From positions 62,001 through 126,000 of the forward strand of contig CAZZFF010000002.1 of the NCBI GenBank assembly GCA_964653485.1: DNA of 64,000 nt. Direction: 5' to 3'. Under the pieces are notes generated by a model. It saw only the letters and a program-made list of their open reading frames with translations. It was not told the origin of the DNA and searched no databases. The position numbers and the translations under genes are program-made. Shown here piece by piece: positions 13,594-23,191 of this stretch (positions are counted from its first letter, which is position 1; the number at the start of each line of letters is the position of its first letter). Origin of the DNA: CAVQND01 sp964653485. Lineage in GTDB: Bacteria; Verrucomicrobiota; Verrucomicrobiia; Limisphaerales; UBA8199.

Positions 13594-16497
13594 ATGGCAG
13601 CTAACCCAGCGCCGATGCAGCATTTGCTGACGCTTCCGCCGCGCATGGCGGAGGCTTTTGAATCACTCGCTGGCCTCAGACGCCCGGAGTGGTTTGCCTC
13701 TTGCGATCCACCCGGATTGTCGCTGGGTTCCGGCGGCGGTACGGCCTGCTTGCTGGCGGAGGCCTGGAGGGCGAGCGCGCCAGAGAAGTCGTTTGGCGAG
13801 TGGCTTCGCTGCGGGCGCAAGCTGATCCTCCATGCCGGCGGGCAAAGCAGGCGCCTGCCGGCTTACGCACCGACAGGCAAGCTGCTGATCCCCATCCCCG
13901 TATTCCGCTGGGGCCGAGGGCAGCGTGTCGATCAGACGTTGTTGGACCTCCAAACCCCCGATTATGAGCGCGTACTGGCCCACGCCGGCCCCGGCACCGT
14001 GGCCATGGTCACCAGCGGCGACGTGGCGTTGCGTTTTGCGCGCGAGTTGCCGGCGTTTCCCGATGTGGACGTGCTGGGCCTCGGGATGTGGGTGGCCCCT
14101 GAAAAGGCCAAGGATTTCGGAGTTTTCTGCTCGCCCCGGCGCCGGCCAACCGAGCTGGCCTTTTTCTTGCAGAAGCCCCCGCCTTCCAGGATTCGCGAGT
14201 TGGCGGAGGATTATCTTTGCCTGGTGGACACGGGAATGTGGCTCCTGAGCGAACGGGCGGTGCAGGCGTTGATGGAGCAGTGCGGGTGGCAGGGAGAGGG
14301 CTTTGAGGGCGGCCGGGCGCGGCCTTATGAGCTTTATGCCGAGTTTGGCTTGGCGTTGGGCGCCTCGCCCACGGTCCCGGACCCCCTCTTGAGCGCACTA
14401 ACCTGCGCGGTCGTGCCGCTGCTGGAAGCGCAATTCCATCATTTCGGCACCAGCCGGCAGATGATCGAGTCGGTTTCCGCCTTGCAAACCCTGGTGCTGG
14501 ACGAGACCAAAGTGGGGAGCGCCGGAGCGCGTCAACGGCCTGACCAGGTGACGCAGAACTCGCATTTTGGCGTCGCCTTGCGGCGAGAGGAGAATCACAC
14601 GTTCTGGGTCGAGAACAGTGTGGTGCCCTCCGGGTGGCAGCTTGCCCACGAGCATGTGTTAACCGGCGTGCCGGAAAATGATTGGGGTCTTTGTCTGCCC
14701 GCGGGAGTGTGCCTTGATTTTGTGCCGATCGGCCAAGACGACTTTTGCACTCGGGCCTACGGTTTCGACGATGTGTTCAGGGGCCGGCTGGGCGATGAAA
14801 CGACCCTCTGGCTGGGGCATCCGGCGCGGGAGTGGTTCCGGGCACGGGGTCTCAAGCCGGGAGACTGCCAAATCGATGTCGAAACGGACATCCAAGGGTG
14901 CGCGCTCTTTCCGGTGATGGCCAGGAGCGAGTTGGAGCCGGCCTTTGTGGAGTGGCTCTATGCGTCTGCGCCTGGGAATTCGCCGAAGTTCGCGCTGCTC
15001 TGGCAGAGGTTGCCCCGGTTGTCGGCCGGGCAAATCGGGGAGCGGGTGAATCTCGAGCGCCTTCTTGGACAGCGGGCACGGCTGAGGCAGGACTGCCTGC
15101 TGCCGATGCTGAAGAACTTCCGTTGGAGCGTTTTTTTCCGGCTGGACCTTGAATCCACCGCCAGGACTTTTGCCGCAGGGGCGGAGGACCTCCCCGATCT
15201 GGCCTTCAACGAGGCCGATGACCCGATGCACGTGGTGCATGAGCGGATGTTCCGCTCGGCAGTGCTGCGCCACCGGCGGGCGGTGGATTGGCAGGAGTCG
15301 GAGTCGGAGGCCTTTGCGTGTTTGCGAGAGATGATTGCGCGAGAGGCCCAACTCGCACCCGCGTTGCCGCGCCGCAACGTGATGGAGGATCAAATCGTCT
15401 GGGCCCGCAGCCCAATCCGGCTCGACCTGGCCGGGGGTTGGACCGATACGCCGCCTTACTGCATCGAGCACGGGGGCAAGGTGCTGAACCTGGCCGCAGA
15501 CCTCAACGGCCAGCCCCCCGTTCAGGTCTTCGCCAAGCTGGCAGACCGGCCGGAACTGATCATGCGCTCGATCGACCTGGGAGTCGAAGAGCGCGTGCGC
15601 ACTTACGCTGAGCTCGACACGTTTGCCAGCCCAAACAGCCCTTTTGGCCTCGCCAAGGCGGCATTTGCTCTGGCCGGGTTTCTTCCGCGGTTTCACGCCA
15701 ATGGCGGTTTTGGGTCGCTGGAGGACCAGCTTCGGGATTTTGGCGGGGGCCTGGAGGTCTCCTTGCTTTCTGCCGTGCCCAAAGGCTCCGGCCTGGGGAC
15801 CAGCAGCATCCTGGCCGCCACCGCGCTGGCGGCCCTGAGCGACCTGTGCGGATTGGGGTGGGACCGCAATGTCCTGTTCGGTCGGACGCTCGCCCTTGAA
15901 CAAATGCTCACCACGGGCGGCGGTTGGCAGGACCAGGCCGGCGCCATCTTCCGGGGGCTTAAGCTGATCGAGACCGCCTCCGGCCTTGCACAGAAGCCGA
16001 CGCTGCGGTGGCTGCCGCATCACCTTTTCGGCCACGAATACGCCAACCGCTCGATTCTGCTCTACTACACAGGCCTGACGCGTCTGGCCAAGAATATCCT
16101 CGCCGAAATTGTGCGCGGGATATTTCTCAACTCGCCTTCGCACTTGAGCATCATCGCAGATATCGGCGCCAACGCCGAATATGCCAGCGCGGCCATTCAG
16201 ACTTGCGACTACGAGATGCTTCTGGCCGCGATTCGCAATAGCTGGTGGCTCAACCAACAACTCGATGCGGGGACCAACCCTCCGGCGGTCCGGCAAATCC
16301 TGGACCTCATAGACGATTACCTCGCCGCCGCGAAGCTCCTTGGCGCCGGGGGCGGCGGCTACCTGTTGCTCTTCGGCAAAGACCCGGAGGCCGCCGCCAG
16401 GATCAAAGAGGCCCTGACACAGCAGCCCCCAAACCCTCGCGCACGGTTCGTCGAATTCACCCTTTCGGACACGGGCCTGCAGTTGACACGAAGCTAA
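13594..16497 (+). CDS. fkp: Bifunctional L-fucokinase / fucose-1-phosphate guanylyltransferase
   Basis: Converts L-fucose to fucose 1-phosphate and then GDP-fucose for surface glycans. 967 residues from the ATG at 13594, close to Bacteroides Fkp (about 950). N-terminal half: pyrophosphorylase-like, with LILHAGGQSRRLPAYAPTGK as the nucleotide-binding loop. C-terminal third: GHMP kinase, with PIRLDLAGGWTDTPPYC and the ATP loop PKGSGLGTSSILAATAL, and LGAGGGGYLLLF near the end. Starts at 13558 and 13615 are also open; the former would begin inside the terminator. It ends 6 bases before an O-antigen ligase gene, which suits use of the product in lipopolysaccharide or exopolysaccharide. Confidence 0.93.
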   Translation: MAANPAPMQHLLTLPPRMAEAFESLAGLRRPEWFASCDPPGLSLGSGGGTACLLAEAWRASAPEKSFGEWLRCGRKLILHAGGQSRRLPAYAPTGKLLIPIPVFRWGRGQRVDQTLLDLQTPDYERVLAHAGPGTVAMVTSGDVALRFARELPAFPDVDVLGLGMWVAPEKAKDFGVFCSPRRRPTELAFFLQKPPPSRIRELAEDYLCLVDTGMWLLSERAVQALMEQCGWQGEGFEGGRARPYELYAEFGLALGASPTVPDPLLSALTCAVVPLLEAQFHHFGTSRQMIESVSALQTLVLDETKVGSAGARQRPDQVTQNSHFGVALRREENHTFWVENSVVPSGWQLAHEHVLTGVPENDWGLCLPAGVCLDFVPIGQDDFCTRAYGFDDVFRGRLGDETTLWLGHPAREWFRARGLKPGDCQIDVETDIQGCALFPVMARSELEPAFVEWLYASAPGNSPKFALLWQRLPRLSAGQIGERVNLERLLGQRARLRQDCLLPMLKNFRWSVFFRLDLESTARTFAAGAEDLPDLAFNEADDPMHVVHERMFRSAVLRHRRAVDWQESESEAFACLREMIAREAQLAPALPRRNVMEDQIVWARSPIRLDLAGGWTDTPPYCIEHGGKVLNLAADLNGQPPVQVFAKLADRPELIMRSIDLGVEERVRTYAELDTFASPNSPFGLAKAAFALAGFLPRFHANGGFGSLEDQLRDFGGGLEVSLLSAVPKGSGLGTSSILAATALAALSDLCGLGWDRNVLFGRTLALEQMLTTGGGWQDQAGAIFRGLKLIETASGLAQKPTLRWLPHHLFGHEYANRSILLYYTGLTRLAKNILAEIVRGIFLNSPSHLSIIADIGANAEYASAAIQTCDYEMLLAAIRNSWWLNQQLDAGTNPPAVRQILDLIDDYLAAAKLLGAGGGGYLLLFGKDPEAAARIKEALTQQPPNPRARFVEFTLSDTGLQLTRS

Positions 16498-16503
16498 GCG
16501 GTC

Positions 16504-18081
16504 ATGAACTTCGACGAGACTGCGCAAGATGGGGCGGCAAACGGCCCTTCGGGAGGAGGCGAAGCTCCAGGCATGGGTTCGCAGCATCCTCGGGCGTCGG
16601 TGGCCTATCACCTTTGCGAAGGGCTTACCGAAGCGACGCTGTACGGCATGGTGTTCTTTAGCCCCTGGGCGTTTGGAACTACTCAGCCGTGGGCTGTCTG
16701 GGTCATGAACGGCGCCGGCGGCCTGCTCGGGGTTTTGCTAGCGGCCAAGGGGCTTGTCCGTTGGACAACCGGGTATTGCCCAGTCTGGAGGGATTGTTCT
16801 GAGCGACAGAGACCCTTCTCATTCTCTCTATGGCTGGCCCGGGCTATGGCGGCCCTGACTGTGTTATTCTTGCTCTATGTGCTGGCGGGCGCTCTTAACG
16901 CCCGCGCAGCGTTCGACGTCTGGCACCTCGATTTTCAGTACTTTGAATGTATCCCGTGGCTGCCGCACAGTTATGACCGCTCGGCGACTTGGTTTGACTT
17001 CTGGGAGTACCTTGGTTTGGCCTGCACTTTCTGGGCAGTCCGCGACTGGCTTCGAGGAGACCCGGCGCGGGGACCGCAGCCCTCCCGGATGCGCTCCGGA
17101 CACTACGGCGCCAGACGCGGGTGGTCGGGCCCCGACGCCCGCATCCGGCGCCTGCTCATGGTCGTCTGCTTCACGGGGACCCTGGCAGGGTTGGAGGGGA
17201 TCGTGCAGCGATTGGCAGGCTCCGATAAGCTGCTGTTTCTGGTCCAGCCGCGCTATCACACCGAGGGTTTAGGCCATTTCGGTCCTTACGCCAACCGGAA
17301 CAACGCGGCCGAGTATTTCAACTTGGTATGGCCCGTCTGCGTCGGTCTTGCCTGGCTCAATGCGCAATCGGTTAAGCGGGCCAGGAAGGAAGGGCGCCGC
17401 AGGCCCGGCAATGCGCACGTGTGGCTTTCGATCGGAGGCCTCCTCACGGGGGTCTGCCCGCTCATGTCAGGCAGCCGGGGCGGCGCGCTGGTTTGCTTGG
17501 CGATGGGGGCCGTCGTCCTGGTGGTGATGCTCGTCATCCCGCGCCGGGTCCCCGTGCGCAGTAAAATCGGGATGGGCTTGCTCTTTGGGGCCGCGTTGCT
17601 CGGGGCTGTCGTGCTTGGCTGGGACAATTTGCGAGCGCGGTTTCAAACCGTGTTCACCGACGACCTGAGCGGAAGATTGGCTGTGTACAAAGATGCCGCC
17701 GCCATGGCCAGGGACTACCCAATCCTTGGCTCGGGTGCGGGCTCTTACGCATCTCTCTATTATTTGTACCGCAGCGACTCCAACGGGGAGTGGGCCGCGT
17801 ACCTGCACAATGACTGGCTGGAATATCGGATTACCTTGGGGTGGTTGGGGTTCAGCTTGCTCCTGGGGCTGTTGGCGGGGTCGTTGTTGAATCGGTTCAT
17901 CGGCTGCGGCCCGCATCTGCCCACGCTACTGGCCACACTCATCTGGGTTGCGATGGCCGGATGCCTTCTTCATGCGCGATTTGACTTCCCCTTCCGAGTA
18001 CACTCAACAGCGACCTTGTTTCTGCTCTATTGCAGCGTCCTGGCGAGCACCACCGGGGGAAGGCGGAGGGCGGAAGGATGA
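16504..18081 (+). CDS. O-antigen ligase/polymerase family membrane protein
   Basis: 525 residues with about 10-12 hydrophobic segments. Typical Wzy/WaaL family features: a large loop with GHFGPYANRNNAAEYFNLVWP, MSGSRGGALV, DDLSGRLAVYKDAAAMARDYPILGSGAGSY and HNDWLEYRITLGWLG, then terminal membrane segments. The family joins polysaccharide repeat units or attaches them to lipid A core; which applies here cannot be told. It probably shares a transcript with fkp. The first 35 residues look cytoplasmic and low in complexity. Confidence 0.85.
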   Translation: MNFDETAQDGAANGPSGGGEAPGMGSQHPRASVAYHLCEGLTEATLYGMVFFSPWAFGTTQPWAVWVMNGAGGLLGVLLAAKGLVRWTTGYCPVWRDCSERQRPFSFSLWLARAMAALTVLFLLYVLAGALNARAAFDVWHLDFQYFECIPWLPHSYDRSATWFDFWEYLGLACTFWAVRDWLRGDPARGPQPSRMRSGHYGARRGWSGPDARIRRLLMVVCFTGTLAGLEGIVQRLAGSDKLLFLVQPRYHTEGLGHFGPYANRNNAAEYFNLVWPVCVGLAWLNAQSVKRARKEGRRRPGNAHVWLSIGGLLTGVCPLMSGSRGGALVCLAMGAVVLVVMLVIPRRVPVRSKIGMGLLFGAALLGAVVLGWDNLRARFQTVFTDDLSGRLAVYKDAAAMARDYPILGSGAGSYASLYYLYRSDSNGEWAAYLHNDWLEYRITLGWLGFSLLLGLLAGSLLNRFIGCGPHLPTLLATLIWVAMAGCLLHARFDFPFRVHSTATLFLLYCSVLASTTGGRRRAEG

Positions 18082-18099
18082 AGGTCGTCGTGGTTTCGG

Positions 18100-18990
18100 T
18101 TACTGAGCTGGTGAGGGCTTCTTGAGCAACTCGATGAACCGCTTCATCGCCGGGGACAGAACTCTGTTCTTCTTGTAAATGAGGCCCACGGGCCGGACAC
18201 AGTTGGCGTTTTCCAGGCCCAGAGCCACCAGGGTCCGGCCCTTTACCTCCTGCTGGACGGTGGTTTCCGGGACGATCGCGACGCCTGAATCGATTTCCAC
18301 GGCGCGTTTAATCGTCTCGACATTGTCGAACTCCATCACCGTTTGCGGCGTTACACCGTGCTCCCGGAAAATCTTTTCCAGGGCCCTCTGCGTCGGTATG
18401 TCCCTCTCATAGCCGACGAACTTCTGGCCGTCCAGCGTCTTGAGAGAAACGGTCTTGAGCTTGGCCAGAGGATTTTGGGGATTGCAAATCAGGACGAGCG
18501 CGTCTTTTCGCAAGGGCACCAGTTCCAGCTTGGAGTCGCGGGCCGGGTAGGCCACAATCCCAAGGTCCACCACGTTGCCCAGCACATCCTCATACACTTG
18601 GTTGGCCCGTCTGTATTCCACGTGGACGTTCACATGCGGGCATTCTTTGAGGAACCGCTGGATGAAAGGGGGCAGTTCGTGCAAACCCACGCTATAGACC
18701 GTGGAGAGGCGAATCGTGCCGGAAAGTATCTCCTTAAGCTCCTGCAACTTGCTTTGCAGGCCCTCAAAGGCCTCCAAAATCTCTTTGCCCGAATCATAAA
18801 CCATCTGCCCTTCGGGCGTCAGCCGGAAGTTCTTCTTGCTCCGTTCGACCAGCAACGCGTTGAACTGCTTTTCCATCGCGCTGACAGTTTGGCTCACGGC
18901 GGACTGGGTGACTTCATTGATCTGGGCGGCCCGGGTAAAACTCTGAGTCTCGCTCAGATCGCAAAAAACTTTGAGGCTTTCAATTTGCAT
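18100..18990 (-). CDS. LysR-type transcriptional regulator
   Basis: 296 residues from MQIESLKVFCDL (ATG 18990); the frame is open to 19026 but the DNA-binding domain begins here. N-terminal winged HTH: SFTRAAQINEVTQSAVSQTVSAMEKQF. The effector domain begins about LSGTIRLSTVYSVGLHELPP and resembles CysL/CbbR-like regulators. The target is unknown; it converges with the O-antigen ligase gene and sits downstream of polA, so neither neighbour is an obvious target. Confidence 0.92.
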   Translation of the reverse strand: MQIESLKVFCDLSETQSFTRAAQINEVTQSAVSQTVSAMEKQFNALLVERSKKNFRLTPEGQMVYDSGKEILEAFEGLQSKLQELKEILSGTIRLSTVYSVGLHELPPFIQRFLKECPHVNVHVEYRRANQVYEDVLGNVVDLGIVAYPARDSKLELVPLRKDALVLICNPQNPLAKLKTVSLKTLDGQKFVGYERDIPTQRALEKIFREHGVTPQTVMEFDNVETIKRAVEIDSGVAIVPETTVQQEVKGRTLVALGLENANCVRPVGLIYKKNRVLSPAMKRFIELLKKPSPAQ

Positions 18991-19250
18991 GAGCCAAATT
19001 AATACCCGGAGACCACTCCCAGTCAACCATAATCAGTGAAGGTGGAACGGCAAGTCAGGGCCAGTTGTCCACCGCCCTGGACGGCAAGTCAGACGGTGGC
19101 TTGGCGGGAACCGCGGCGGCTTCAGAATTGGCTGGAACTGACATCCAACCGCTTTGCGCCGGAGTTCGCTCCGCTCCACCACGCCCGGGGCATCACGCAC
19201 CGCTTCTCGAGGGTTCGCCCCGAATGATCGGGCGAGTATCAAAAGTCGGA

Positions 19251-22085
19251 CTAATGCGCCTCAAGCCAGTTCCCGCCCACCCCAATCTCAACCAGGATTG
19301 GAACGTCCAGGGGGATGGCGGTCCTCATTTTTTCGTCAACCAAGGCGCGCATCTCCGTTTCTTCCGGCTCATACAGGTCGAAGACAAGCTCGTCATGGAC
19401 CTGGAGCACCAAGCGGGACTTGAGATTCCGGCTTTCCAGCTCGCGGTGGATGCGGGTCATCGCGATTTTGATCATATCGGCGGCGGTGCCCTGGATGGGG
19501 GCGTTGATCGCGTTGCGTTCGGCGGCGCTCCGGAGGGTGTTATTAAGAGAACCGATGTCGCGAATGTAGCGTCGCCGGCCCGTCACCGTTTCCACGTAGC
19601 CGTGCTTGCGGGCCAGGGCTATGGTGTCGTCCATATAGCGGCGGATACCCGGGAATTCGCGGAAATACTGGTTGATGATTTCGGCGGCTTCGAGGCGGCG
19701 GATGCCAAGGCGCTGGGCCAAGCCGAAAGCGGAAATGCCGTAGGCGATGCCGTAGTTGACCATTTTGGCTTTGCGCCGCATTTCCGGCGTGACGAGATCC
19801 TGGGAGAGGCCGAAGACCCTGGCGGCGGTGGCGCTGTGGACGTCCGCGCCCGTGCGGAAGGCCTCCAGCAGGGCTTGTTCATGGCTCAGCGCCGCGATGA
19901 TGCGCAGCTCGATCTGGGAGTAATCGGCGGAAAGCAGGCGGAAATCCTGGCTGCGCGGGACGAAGGCCTTGCGGATTTCCTGGCCGCGCTCGGTGCGGAT
20001 GGGGATGTTCTGGAGGTTGGGGTTTTGGGAGTTGAGGCGCCCGGTGGTTGTCACGACCTGGTTGAAGGTGGTGTGGACGCGATTGGTCGGGGGCCAGATG
20101 GCGGCGGGCAAGGCGTCGGCGTAAGTGGACTTGAGCTTGGAGGCGGTGCGATATTCGAGCAGGCGCCGGACGATTTCGTGGTCGGGCGCCAGAAGGGCCA
20201 GCGTTTGCTCGTCGGTGGCGTATTGGCCGGTCTTGGTCTTTTTTGGCGGCGGACAGACCTTCATAATGTCGAAGAGGATCTGGCCCAGTTGCCGGGGAGA
20301 ATTGAGATTGAAAGTGGTGCCGGCCAGGCGCCAGATGGTACGCTCCTGCTCATCGATTCCCTTGGCCAGTTGGGCGGCAAAATCGGCGAGCGCGGGTGCC
20401 TCGACCTTAATGCCTTGGTATTCCATGTCCGCCAGCACTGGGATGAGCGGCGACTCGATGTCGTAGAAGACGCGCTCCTGGCCTTTTTCCTTGAGCAACG
20501 GTTCGAGAACGTCGCGGAGTTGGAGTGTCACGTCGGCGTCCTCGGCGGAGTATTGAGCGACCTCTTGGACAGGAACCTCGGCCATGTTGATTTGACCGGT
20601 CTTTTTGTCTCCAATCAATTTGGTGATCGGCACCGGGCTGTAACCGAGATAGACCTCTGAGATGTAATCCATGCCGTGGCGCTGGTCCGGTTCGATAAGG
20701 CTGTGGGCGACCATTGTGTCGAAGAGTTTGCCGCGCACGGTGACGCCGTGCCATTTGAGGACGCCCAGGTCGAACTTAAGATTGTGGCCGACTTTCTCGA
20801 TCTGCGGATCCTCGAGCACCGGGCGAAGCTCCTCGATGATGGGCCGGGCCAGGTCCCCGTCCTGCGGGACGGGTACGTAATAGCCAGTATGAGGTTTGAA
20901 AGAAAAGGCCAGTCCAACCAGGCGGGCTTCCTTTGGATCGAGGCTCGTGGTCTCCGTGTCAAGGCAGAATGACCGCTGGCCCCGGAGTGCGCGGAGTAAT
21001 TCCGCGCGCTGGGCGGGGGAGGCGGCCAGGCGGTAATCATGAGGCACGTCCCGGATGGTCTTGAGGTTTGGCGCCGCCGACGGCTTGGATGGGGTTGCCG
21101 GTGCTTCGTCCTCCGCCACCAGGACAAGATCCTCCTGGGGCGGTCTTGCCTGGCGGTCGGACGCCGGGGCAGTGGCGGCGGGCAGTGGAGCCTGGTAGCC
21201 ATGCCCGGCCCGGAAATCCTGGCCGAATAATCGGCGGCCGATCGAGTTGAACTCGAATTCCACCAGCAGCGCCTTGAGTTGGTCCTCTTGAGGTGGGGCC
21301 ACTTTTAAGGACTCAAGTTCAACAGGGCAGGGCACGTCACATTGAATAGTCGCCAACCGCTTTGAGAGCAGGGCCTGCTCCCAGTTTGTCTGGAGAGTCT
21401 CTTTGACGCGCCCGGTCAATTCGCCTAAATGTGCCAGCAGATTCTCCACGCTGCCAAACTTGGCAACGAGTTTTGCGGCCGTCTTTTCGCCGATACCGGG
21501 TACGCCGGGGATGTTGTCGGAGGAATCGCCCATCAGGGCCAACACGTCCACCACTTGGTCCGGCCGTTGCACGCCCCATCGGTTGAGAATCTCGGCCACT
21601 CCGAGGATTTCCACGCCCTCTCCCAGGCGGGAAGGCTTGTAGAAGAAAGTGTTGGCGTCAACGAGTTGGCCGAAGTCCTTGTCCGGCGTCACCATATAGG
21701 AAGTGAAGCCCTCTTTGCGGGCGCGCCGGACCAGAGTGCCGATGATATCGTCGGCCTCGAAGCCGTCGCAGATGATGACCGGGACACGAAGCGCCTCGAG
21801 CATGCGCCGCACGTGGGGCAGTGCCTGGATCAGGTCTTCGGGCATGGCCTGGCGGGTCGCCTTGTATTCGGGATATAGCACATGGCGCTGGGTCGGCGCT
21901 TGTGTGTCGAAAGCGACTGCCAAGTGCGTGGGCTGCTGGTTCTTGAGGATGTCAAGAAGCGTCTGAGTGAACCCGAACAGCGCGGATGTGTTGACCCCTT
22001 TGGAGGTGAGAATGGGCCGGCTGATGAGGGCAAAGTGCGCCCGATACACCAGGGCCATTCCGTCCAGCAGGAATAACTTCTTCAC
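19251..22085 (-). CDS. polA: DNA polymerase I
   Basis: 944 residues with all three domains. 5' nuclease, residues 1-290: LDGMALVYRAHFAL, DGFEADDIIGT and GDSSDNIPGVPGIGEKTA. 3'-5' exonuclease, about 350-550: SFCLDTETTSLDP with intact acidic residues, GHNLKFDLGVL and YSAEDADVT, so proofreading looks active. Polymerase, about 560-944: DYSQIELR (motif A), RRKAKMVNYGIAYG (motif B) and VLQVHDELVF (motif C). Role: gap filling and Okazaki fragment processing. The gap of 260 bases to the LysR gene (18991-19250) holds direct repeats of GGCAAGTCAG but no gene. Confidence 0.98.
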   Translation of the reverse strand: MKKLFLLDGMALVYRAHFALISRPILTSKGVNTSALFGFTQTLLDILKNQQPTHLAVAFDTQAPTQRHVLYPEYKATRQAMPEDLIQALPHVRRMLEALRVPVIICDGFEADDIIGTLVRRARKEGFTSYMVTPDKDFGQLVDANTFFYKPSRLGEGVEILGVAEILNRWGVQRPDQVVDVLALMGDSSDNIPGVPGIGEKTAAKLVAKFGSVENLLAHLGELTGRVKETLQTNWEQALLSKRLATIQCDVPCPVELESLKVAPPQEDQLKALLVEFEFNSIGRRLFGQDFRAGHGYQAPLPAATAPASDRQARPPQEDLVLVAEDEAPATPSKPSAAPNLKTIRDVPHDYRLAASPAQRAELLRALRGQRSFCLDTETTSLDPKEARLVGLAFSFKPHTGYYVPVPQDGDLARPIIEELRPVLEDPQIEKVGHNLKFDLGVLKWHGVTVRGKLFDTMVAHSLIEPDQRHGMDYISEVYLGYSPVPITKLIGDKKTGQINMAEVPVQEVAQYSAEDADVTLQLRDVLEPLLKEKGQERVFYDIESPLIPVLADMEYQGIKVEAPALADFAAQLAKGIDEQERTIWRLAGTTFNLNSPRQLGQILFDIMKVCPPPKKTKTGQYATDEQTLALLAPDHEIVRRLLEYRTASKLKSTYADALPAAIWPPTNRVHTTFNQVVTTTGRLNSQNPNLQNIPIRTERGQEIRKAFVPRSQDFRLLSADYSQIELRIIAALSHEQALLEAFRTGADVHSATAARVFGLSQDLVTPEMRRKAKMVNYGIAYGISAFGLAQRLGIRRLEAAEIINQYFREFPGIRRYMDDTIALARKHGYVETVTGRRRYIRDIGSLNNTLRSAAERNAINAPIQGTAADMIKIAMTRIHRELESRNLKSRLVLQVHDELVFDLYEPEETEMRALVDEKMRTAIPLDVPILVEIGVGGNWLEAH

Positions 22086-22182
22086 GATGCCTGCAGCCTA
22101 CTGCTTGTTCCAATCCGCGTCTTCAGGGCTTGAACAGCCCGTCCCTTTGTGGCCCGTGAACGACCGCCTCTCCGCGGCCCGA

Positions 22183-23154
22183 TTAAGAAACCCAAGCCCG
22201 GGTTCGTTTGGAGCTAGGGCCCGCGACGACGGAGAGGACGTGTTTGGCCAGTTTGACGTCCTCGACGATCTGCCAGTCGAACATCCCGACCAGGATGAAG
22301 TCTGCGCCGGAGTTGAAGGCATAAGGAAAGGCGGCGCGGGGTTGGATGGCGCCGGCGGCCAGGATTTTGAAGGCAATCCAGGGCTGTCTGACCTTGGCCA
22401 TGACATCTACAACGGCCTGCGGGTCCTGACACCAGGAATTGTCATGCGCCCCCAGCGGGCCTGTTTCGTCCGCACGCGGAGCGGTGTAATAATCGTGGGT
22501 GTGGAACGTCTTTTGGTAAAAATCCACATCGAGGTGGGCCTTTTCACATTCCACAATGACGCCCAGGTCATGGGCCGCCACGCCCGCGATGCGCTTTTGA
22601 GACTTGATGAACTGCACGCTTTCGGCAATTTTGTCGAACTTGCCCTGGCTGATCAAGGCCTCACAGGCATCGCCGGTCAGATGGACCCCGGTTGCGCCTT
22701 GGTCGATGGCCTTTTGGATTTGGGAAAAGCCGCCCGCGCCGTCGGGGCGGGTTTGGGCGAACCACTTGATTTTGCCGCCACACTTCCAGTGGGCGAAGAT
22801 GTCGGAGTTGTCGTCCATCACCCAGGTGTTGATGGCCGTGATACCTTGGCTTTCGCCCAATTCGAGGGTCTCCCGGATTTTGGCGGAGGTATTGTAGTGG
22901 CGCATCAGGGTTGAGACGTAAGGCAGGTCCCTGGAGTGCGACCAGCCGCCAATCAGGTTGCCGCCCATCATGAGGCGGGAGAATTCCTGGCCGGCTATCT
23001 TGCCTTTGGGGAACGGTTCGGCCGGAGCAGCCGCCCCGCCGGTGGCATTGGGCGGCGCCTGGGATGTGGTTTGGGCACCCAGGCCGAACGGCAACGCGGC
23101 TGAGGCCAGAAGCGAGGATTTTACAAAGCCGCGGCGGGAAATTTGCTGTGCCAT
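22183..23154 (-). CDS. Tat-exported TIM-barrel-like protein of unknown function
   Basis: 323 residues from MAQQISRRGF (ATG 23154). SRRGFVKSSLLASAALPFGLGAQ is a clear twin-arginine signal. The rest has barrel-like phrases FSRLMMGGNLIGG, GITAINTWVMDD, GATGVHLTGDACEALI and ADFILVGMFDWQIVED, reminiscent of aldo/keto reductase-like proteins, although the usual catalytic tetrad is not evident. Open extension to 23346 overlaps the ClC gene and is rejected. Convergent spacing with polA is 97 bases. Confidence 0.78.
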   Translation of the reverse strand: MAQQISRRGFVKSSLLASAALPFGLGAQTTSQAPPNATGGAAAPAEPFPKGKIAGQEFSRLMMGGNLIGGWSHSRDLPYVSTLMRHYNTSAKIRETLELGESQGITAINTWVMDDNSDIFAHWKCGGKIKWFAQTRPDGAGGFSQIQKAIDQGATGVHLTGDACEALISQGKFDKIAESVQFIKSQKRIAGVAAHDLGVIVECEKAHLDVDFYQKTFHTHDYYTAPRADETGPLGAHDNSWCQDPQAVVDVMAKVRQPWIAFKILAAGAIQPRAAFPYAFNSGADFILVGMFDWQIVEDVKLAKHVLSVVAGPSSKRTRAWVS

Positions 23155-23191
23155 GCAGGGACCCATAGCATCGTCTGGAGGCCTTGTCAAG